Of a stretch of DNA of 29,532 nucleotides, positions 24,019 through 29,532 are shown piece by piece; the stretch's first letter is position 1, and every line of letters begins with the position of its first letter. Below the pieces are notes generated by a model. The model was not told where the DNA came from. It searched no databases and was given only the letters and a program-made list of their open reading frames with translations. Source of the DNA: Nemertoderma westbladi (lineage: Eukaryota; Xenacoelomorpha; Nemertodermatida; Nemertodermatidae). Both the position numbers and the translations under genes were made by a program. The stretch is from the NCBI GenBank assembly GCA_032718475.1, contig JAUCBJ010000571.1, positions 1-29,532 on the forward strand. Direction: 5' to 3'.

Positions 24019-26186
24019 TGTTACGGTATATGGCGCTGTATATACATTATTAGCCGATGTACTGTGCGCATTATTAGCCATTATGCAGTGCGCATTATTA
24101 GCCATTATGCAGTATACATTATTAGCTATTATGCAGTACACATTATTAGCCGTTCTACTGTACACAATATTAGTCATTATGCAGTATAATTATTTAGATA
24201 AGGCATGATAATGCGTGATGACATTTAGATAAGGAAAATAAAACGCCCATATATTTTGAATTCATTCATTTTGTATAGTATGTAGTCCTACCTATGTAAT
24301 TTTGTAATAGGATAGTTCCAGGGTAGCAAGTTTCTTGTTGGACCCTGGATATAAGCTTGCTGTTATTAGCCTCGATAGGGCTAGCATCCAGGAACGCAAT
24401 CCTAACCATTCAGCAGCCAGGGACATGATCCATTACCATATATGGTAATAATTTGCGATTTGGAAGCCCTGAGGTTCACAATCCGGCTTCCTTATTGGCC
24501 CAGCTGTTCCAGGTTGGTCTGATGGTGGGGCGGATTGGGGAACCAATGAGAGGAATATTGCGTCATCCCTGTTGCATCACCTATAAATTGGCTGTATTTC
24601 CGGTATGTGCATCTAGTTATCTTAATCTTAATCTCTAATTCTAGTTTTCTAGTTCTCAGTTGTTACAGCAGTATTAGTGGCAGTATTGTAGTTTTGTTTC
24701 TGGTTAATTGTTAATCTTTCGTCTATCTTTCTGTATTTCTCACTCAATTACTGCAAATTACAACTTTGAATTATGGTTTCTACTTCGATTATTAATTCCT
24801 GTGTGATTTAAGATGTGATAATCCCACGGGATTTCTTTAGACTGTCAGACTTTGCGATTTGCATGCGCCGCTACGGTAGCTATTCATCTTGATGGAGGGC
24901 TAAGGTACCGGTAGGCGGTGGGCGCATCGGGGGGTTAGCGACGAAGGGAGTAGCGGAGAATTCAAAGGCGGGCAACGCTGGCGGGGGGTCACCGTTGCGG
25001 TCGGGCAATTTGCATTGTGGCGTGCGGACAGCTCGCTGGTACAGTAATTAGGGGGCTGATGATCCAGATTTTGTCTCTATTTTGTAGTATTAGGGGGGCA
25101 GGAATTGGGTTAGTTAGGAAGCCTAGATGTACCCGGGAGAGGCCTGCGTGCTTTACAATTGCGAATTGCATGCATTGCGAATTATTATATTGTGCTGTGT
25201 AATTGCGAATTGCGTGCATTGCGAATTATATAATTGCGGATTGTACAATTGCGAATCGCGCATTGCGAGCTGTGATTGCTGACGCTGATTGGTGTGTTAC
25301 TGAAGTGTGCCTAAGATTACGAATGCTTAGATAGGCGCTCTTTTCTCTTTGATTGATTTCTATTTCTTAGTTTACTGTAAATAATTACTGATTAGGTCAA
25401 AGTAATACAGTATTTTAGGCTGTTACTAGTGAAACCCGTTGTGTAATAAATTAGAATTACGCATTCTGGAACTCTTAGTAATTAGTACGCTGTTACGTAT
25501 TTGTGACTGTAATTAATTAGTAAAATTAAGAATTAGTACGCAGCATAGCGGAGAGTAGCTAAGGTAATAATTAGAGTACCGTAAACTATTCACGCTGGGC
25601 GGTTATTTGAATTAGCGGGCAATAAGCTAGATTGCAGTATTCAGTACGCAAAACGCATTAGTAATTTGCTGGCCTAAAGCCAGCCGTGTAGGCAAGTTTA
25701 GTCCCACTATAGGTATTAGCCCTAATAAACACTGTACCGATTTTGATTATTTTAAATATTCTCACATTCACACATTCCGTTAGGGAAACCCAGTCTTTGC
25801 GATTAGAAGGAACGCATTTACCAGACTTTACAGTAAGATTAGGCCGTAAGAATATACTCTGAGTGTAGAGCCTCTCACACTCGTCTTAAGTCAGCTTAGG
25901 GAGTCAATTCGGGTTTGTTGTTTTGGTTATTCCCGCGTGGCTCATATATTCGAACAGTTAGCTCTCTAACGAGTAATTGGTAGAGAAAGGAACAAGAAAT
26001 TAGCAGGAGCCGTAGAAAATTAGTAAAACATATTAGCAGACGGCAGATTAGCGCCATCTAACGGCAATTAGCAGTTTTGTATTTAGCACCCCCTCACATT
26101 AGCAATAATACGCTCCTGATTGCCCTGTCTAATAAATAGAGCAGTTTTGTGTCTTTATTGGTTAGGCCGGGGTAGTTTGTTTAACA
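24019..26186 (+). repeat. 3' LTR of the BEL element (2,168 bp)
   Basis: Direct copy of 4835-6974; ends in TTAACA at 26186. It carries the 24-bp array (24045-24188), CCAAT (24543) and TATA (24582) boxes, the TTGCGAAT array and AATAAA. Relative to the 5' LTR it has a 34-bp extra segment near 25811-25844 (AACGCATTTACCAGACTTTA and onward), an extra GT near 25688, and lacks one CTTAATCT unit near 24630. Confidence 0.95.
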
Positions 26187-26191
26187 AGTAG
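26187..26191. repeat. Target-site duplication of the BEL element, right copy (AGTAG)
   Basis: Identical to 4830-4834 and directly adjacent to the LTR end. Confidence 0.9.
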
Positions 26192-26946
26192 TAATTTAAA
26201 AATGAAAAATGTCTTTCCGAGAAAATGCCCTTCAAAGTTTAAACCGTCCCGCCAAAATTGGCTGTCTGCGTTCTGGTTGGTTAATTATTTCCGGCATGAA
26301 GGATGCACAGCAACGAGCTAAAATGTTCATTACGGGGGTTTTCGGGGTCGCTGATTTCATTTCCGATGTCAGTTTTAATTTTTGGTGGAATCTTGTCTGT
26401 CCGTCTGTCTGTCGGTCTTCTGTCTTTCTTACAATTTGACGGACAGACCGTCATATGGAAAAACAGTGATAACTCGAGAACTGAAAGAGGTCTCACTAAG
26501 CGGTTTTCAGATTTGTAATCCTCATTAAATTCTACACTAGATTAAATAAAGAAGCTGTAAAAGCTTCTGTGGGATATAACTGGCCCCTTTTTGCTTCGCA
26601 ATCCAGTTTCCCCCCAGGCGCTGGAATACTCTAAAAAGGTTCTCTAACTGTATATATATTCCCCTCGCCCGCAAGGTACCGTTACAGGTGTTTTAACGGA
26701 CATAAAAGTCATTCTGCTATATACGTGTTTTGGCGGACATGGTAAGGCAAAAAACCTGTAATGCACCAACTACCTTTCACAGCTTAGCCGTGATGATTCA
26801 TATTACGACATCTAACAGCTGGTTGCTGACATGGAAACAGCCATTGGACGCATAGTTCTTTGTTTGGCTTGAGCCAATCAGAGCGATTTTTCCTGTCGAC
26901 GTGTAGCTTTTCAGCCGATCATAAGGAGAGTGTTCAGTCTTACTGC
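26192..26946. other. Right flank of the BEL insertion, no gene seen
   Basis: About 750 bp. A short hairpin pairs GTCTGTCCGTC (26395-26405) with GACGGACAGAC (26438-26448). Near the right end a promoter-like stretch holds CCAATCAG (26874-26881) and TTCAGTCTT (26934-26942), the latter resembling an arthropod initiator; these may belong to whatever element carries the Gag gene at 28333. Open frames here are short and lack recognisable content. Confidence 0.5.
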
Positions 26947-27048
26947 CTTACTTGATACTTTGTTGTTATTGCTGTCTAAGCCAGAAACACCGGCCTTTTG
27001 GGAAGAACTCTAGTAAACTGCTTAGATTATAGAAAGTATAACTGTTAC
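26947..27048 (+). repeat. 102-bp inverted repeat, left arm
   Basis: From CTTACTTGATAC to ACTGTTAC. Its reverse complement is at 27790-27891 with a single mismatch (T at 26953 against C). Confidence 0.92.
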
Positions 27049-27249
27049 CGGCGGTGTTACCTCACTTAATTTAACTGCACTAATCATATTGTTTGTACTG
27101 CTATTTACCGTCAGTTATTAATTGTATCTATTTGTTGATGGAAATATTGCTCTTTGGAGAATACGGATAAATCACCCAAAATTCCCAATTTTCTTGATAC
27201 ACTACAGGTTAGAGAGGCGGGCTATATATAACAATTGCGATTTATATCA

Positions 27250-27444
27250 ATGTGGTGTGTATTGAATCTAATGTTATTTAGTAGACACTACCTGAGTCAA
27301 TTGCTGTTCTCTTTATGTGTGATCAAATATACTGACGGTCGGCAGAATAGTGTGCATGATTGTGAGTGTGATGTGACTGGTAACAAAGCATTTCCTAAAG
27401 AATGCGACTTATACTTTAATCATAAGCCTTATCGTTGCGTTTAG
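27250..27444 (+). CDS. Tiny Cys-containing open frame inside the inverted-repeat spacer, doubtful
   Basis: 64 codons from ATG 27250 to TAG 27442. The N-terminal ~30 residues are hydrophobic enough to resemble a signal peptide (V-L-N-L-M-L-F ... L-L-F-S-L-C-V-I), and the rest has four Cys (C-E-C ... E-C ... R-C). I do not recognise it. A frame of this length is expected by chance, so treat as hypothetical. Confidence 0.12.
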   Translation: MWCVLNLMLFSRHYLSQLLFSLCVIKYTDGRQNSVHDCECDVTGNKAFPKECDLYFNHKPYRCV

Positions 27445-27789
27445 TATAAGTCCTAGCTCTGTTTAAATAGATAGAGCGCCACGTCCTAAAGGAACTGTTA
27501 ATATTTCCCGAAAGTTAATAATATCTGTCAGAAATTAATTATTAGTGATCTATCGAATAATACAATAGGTTTACACTGCAACCTTACACTGCAATAATAA
27601 AATCTAAGCATCCGAATTCAGCCTCCCGGGTGTAGATCCATCGGGTGAATGATCGCGCATGGGCTGGCTTCGGCTAATGTTTTGTTTATTAGCATAAAAT
27701 ATTGTCGTATGCTAAAGGTGTGTTAATTAACTAAAAGACATATAAATTTTGGCAGGTTAAACTGCTAAAGGTCTTCAAAAGCGCGAACA

Positions 27790-27891
27790 GTAACAGTTAT
27801 ACTTTCTATAATCTAAGCAGTTTACTAGAGTTCTTCCCAAAAGGCCGGTGTTTCTGGCTTAGACAGCAATAACAACAAAGTATCGAGTAAG
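27790..27891 (-). repeat. 102-bp inverted repeat, right arm
   Basis: Reverse complement of 26947-27048 with one mismatch. The spacer between the arms is 741 bp. Outside 26947 and 27891 the sequences do not match and I see no target duplication. Confidence 0.92.
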
Positions 27892-27952
27892 TTAAAGTAA
27901 CCAAGTAACCCTAAAATATTCAGAAATTCAATTATTCTAAAATAATTGACAT

Positions 27953-28230
27953 ACCGGTATTTACCATAGGCTTATTATATTTATTTCTATAAATTTGTGC
28001 TGAAATCATACCGGTACTCTGTAATTAATTATAGTCCAGAATTATACTTATATACTATAAGTGTAGGCTGTATACCGGTATTCACGATAGGCCTATTATA
28101 TATTTATATATATTTGTGCTAAAATTATATACCGGTACTCTGTGACAAATCTAGTCTGTAATAATACTTATATATATATTATAAGCATACCGGTATTCTA
28201 ATATATTATATATATATCACGCTACACTGA
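27953..28230 (+). repeat. ~118-bp tandem repeat rich in TACCGGTA (2.3 copies)
   Basis: Units start at ACCGGTATT at 27953, 28074 and 28189 (partial). Each full unit has a second ACCGGTACTC about 57 bp in, plus ATAGGCyTATTATAT and AATTATACTTATATA-type segments. Units are ~80% alike by eye. No coding potential. It ends ~100 bp before the Gag-like gene and may be part of its leader or LTR. Confidence 0.8.
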
Positions 28231-28332
28231 GTAGCAGTATCGGTAATTAATTATTAGGCTAACAGTGATACTGAATTACTAGACTTGCTTTAACTGTAAT
28301 ATAGCAGTAGGCATTCAACTGTACAATCAAAC

Positions 28333-29532
28333 ATGGCTGACACAAGGCAAACTCTGTCAGATAGTCTCCTAGAAACAACAGCCTGTTTCTCAGATCAAAG
28401 TGTAGAGAATCCCAGACCGAGGTCTGAAACCCCTCATACTGTAAGAAGGGCAACCCCTGCAGTGGTTGTGACAGAACCTAGGTTGGTAGAAAAGATTTCG
28501 CAATTTGCGAAGTTAGTGAAGCGCCGTTGGTCTGCCATAGGCACTCGGGCCCAAGTCAAGCGGGATCAAGAAGAAGCTATAAAACAGCAGCAACCTCCTA
28601 GCCAAGAACCTGGTTCTCAGCGGCCCGATAGCTCCAGTAGTTCGGATACTGTTGAGCGGACGCCAGAACGCGGAGCGAAGATGGCGGATACGGTTTATGA
28701 TGGGCGGCCAGCCTGTGGGGAATCAACCGACGCCACTTCTTCTCAAGTGGAAAGTGAGGTGGAAAGCGAAGTGAAAAGTGAGGTGGAAAGCGAAGTGGAA
28801 AGCGAGGTGGAAAGCGAAGTGGAAAGCGAATTAACATCAGCAGAGAAGCCGCGAACTAGAGACGCTATCGACATTTATTTGTCCGACTATCAGCGATTCC
28901 TAGGAGACGAAGAGTTGAGGAGACGGCTGTCTGGACTTTCCCCTAATAGTGAAGGAACCAAGCTTGTGTTGGACGCAATCGATGCCGAAATGTTAGCTGC
29001 AAACCAAGCTGAATGTGATGAAAAACTCCGCCTCATTAGAGTCCGAGAAGAACAAATAAAGAAAAGAAGGATAGAGGAACAAAAGGCGGCGGCTATGGCA
29101 GATGCAGAAGCAGAAAGAAAAGCAGCAAAGGCGGCGGCTATGGCAGAAGTAGAAGCAGAAAGAATAGCAGCAAGGGCAGCAGCGGCAGAAGCAGAAGCAA
29201 AAGGAAGGGCAGCAGCGGCAGAAGCAGAAGCAAAAGGAAAGGCAGCGGCGGCAGAAGCAAAGGCGGAAAGGGCAGTGGCCGAAGCAGAACGGAGAGCCTC
29301 TGAGCAGACTATCCAATTGGAGTTGGAAAATCTGCAAGAGACGCAAGACAGTATAAATAAACAGTTTACTGCTAATCAAATGCAGATGATGAGTCGATCT
29401 ACTCCCAAGCGCCAAGGATACACATCATCGGAGGAAGGCGAGACCACCGATCCTGAAGGCGGAGGAAATAGATCTCGTCTAAGCAGGCGTAGAAAAACAT
29501 CTCACCGTCATAAACTGCCTGATTTGCCCCCC
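28333..29532 (+). CDS. gag: Gag-like coiled-coil protein, N-terminal 400 codons, open at window end
   Basis: ATG 28333 in a good context (AAACATGG) and an uninterrupted frame to the last base. In order: an N-terminal Thr/Ser-rich region, a basic segment (K-L-V-K-R-R-W-S), a Ser run, an exact-frame array of seven V-E-S-E units (28747-28830), a mixed helical domain (D-I-Y-L-S-D-Y-Q-R-F-L ... A-I-D-A-E-M-L), then a long Ala/Glu/Lys/Arg coiled coil (~29010-29330), and a Ser/Arg-rich tail. This layout, acidic N-terminus then long coil, parallels the Gag of the BEL element at 7948/13711, but I see no sequence identity. It is probably the gag of another LTR element continuing right of the window; a host coiled-coil protein is the alternative. 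No DUF1759, zinc knuckle or pol is reached within the window. Confidence 0.6.
   Translation, partial: MADTRQTLSDSLLETTACFSDQSVENPRPRSETPHTVRRATPAVVVTEPRLVEKISQFAKLVKRRWSAIGTRAQVKRDQEEAIKQQQPPSQEPGSQRPDSSSSSDTVERTPERGAKMADTVYDGRPACGESTDATSSQVESEVESEVKSEVESEVESEVESEVESELTSAEKPRTRDAIDIYLSDYQRFLGDEELRRRLSGLSPNSEGTKLVLDAIDAEMLAANQAECDEKLRLIRVREEQIKKRRIEEQKAAAMADAEAERKAAKAAAMAEVEAERIAARAAAAEAEAKGRAAAAEAEAKGKAAAAEAKAERAVAEAERRASEQTIQLELENLQETQDSINKQFTANQMQMMSRSTPKRQGYTSSEEGETTDPEGGGNRSRLSRRRKTSHRHKLPDLPP
28747..28830 (+). repeat. Seven 12-bp repeats encoding V-E-S-E
   Basis: Units GTGGAAAGYGAR (the third has GTGAAA, giving Lys). The result is a 28-residue acidic stretch in the Gag-like protein. Near-identity of the units indicates recent slippage. 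Confidence 0.9.

Larger units (their letters stand above)
4835..26186 (+). mobile_element. Complete-ended BEL/Pao LTR retrotransposon, interrupted by a LINE
   Basis: The element is bounded by two LTRs that start TGTTAC and end TTAACA, and by AGTAG duplications. It spans 21,352 bp, or about 16.1 kb once the LINE at 8452-13702 and one copy of its 8-bp duplication are subtracted. That is long for the family. Protein order is Gag (coiled coil, DUF1759-like, zinc knuckles), protease, RT, RNase H, integrase, then a DUF5641-like tail, which is diagnostic of BEL/Pao. I could not recognise a canonical primer-binding site after the 5' LTR or a canonical polypurine tract before the 3' LTR. Two TGA codons and a frameshift in pol, plus the LINE, make this copy non-autonomous. 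Confidence 0.93.

Noticed and set aside
26395-26448. GTCTGTCCGTC hairpin as a transposon end
   Set aside because: It derives from a simple GTCT/GTCC repeat and has no partner terminus nearby.
28993-29415. Minus-strand 140-codon Cys/Phe-rich frame
   Set aside because: It lies opposite the Ala/Glu coil of the Gag-like gene and is explained by GCA/GAA codons read backwards.
1-29532. rRNA, tRNA or other RNA genes
   Set aside because: No B-box (GGTTCGAATC-like) with a matching acceptor stem and no rRNA core sequence was seen on either strand.

Overview
The window is eukaryotic repeat DNA, best explained as an invertebrate animal genome. I see no host gene with certainty. Almost everything supportable is retrotransposon: a very large BEL/Pao LTR element (4835-26186), an intact-looking CR1/L2-like LINE nested inside its gag (8452-13702), relics of other BEL-type elements at the left edge, and the start of another Gag-like gene running off the right edge. 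BEL/Pao elements are confined to metazoans and are common in arthropods, molluscs and other invertebrates. I cannot name the species.

Layout. 1-1685: relics of two BEL-type Gag/protease regions, one on each strand. 2283-4362: AT-rich foldback repeats (nested inverted and direct copies), ending in a G14/C6 hairpin. 4830-26191: the BEL/Pao element, with 5-bp target duplications (AGTAG), 2.14-2.17 kb LTRs (TG...CA), a ~1 kb leader with three hairpins before the gag ATG, one gag-pol frame carrying Gag coiled coil, DUF1759-like region, zinc knuckles, aspartic protease, RT (YMDD), RNase H, integrase (DDE) and a DUF5641-like tail, and then an unusual 2.5 kb accessory region between pol and the 3' LTR. 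26192-28332: unique-looking DNA with a 102-bp perfect-but-one inverted repeat and a ~118-bp tandem repeat rich in TACCGGTA. 28333-29532: a Gag-like coiled-coil gene, open to the end of the window.

History that can be read off. The BEL element inserted first. Its LTRs differ by only 8 substitutions in ~2.13 kb, six of them consistent with CpG deamination. The LINE then inserted into gag with an 8-bp duplication (ACTCAGCG), and the gag reading frame is the same on both sides. Two in-frame TGA codons (18703, 19078) and one frameshift (~21010-21030) also break pol, so this copy cannot make its own full polyprotein. The LINE has both ORFs open and a complete tail.

The most interesting material lies in the BEL element. 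A 14-18 bp palindromic motif (consensus RRACCYGYGGGTYTGG) occurs six times across it and falls in all three codon phases. Splice-donor-like GGTAAG is strongly over-represented in gag-pol. Two unrecognised open frames (22180-22680 and 22791-23138) are each followed, 22-35 nt after the stop, by copies of one hairpin that differ by a compensatory base-pair change. Together these suggest an oversized (~16.1 kb without the LINE) BEL lineage with accessory coding and RNA-structural content. Coordinates and alignments were read by eye; no database search was possible.
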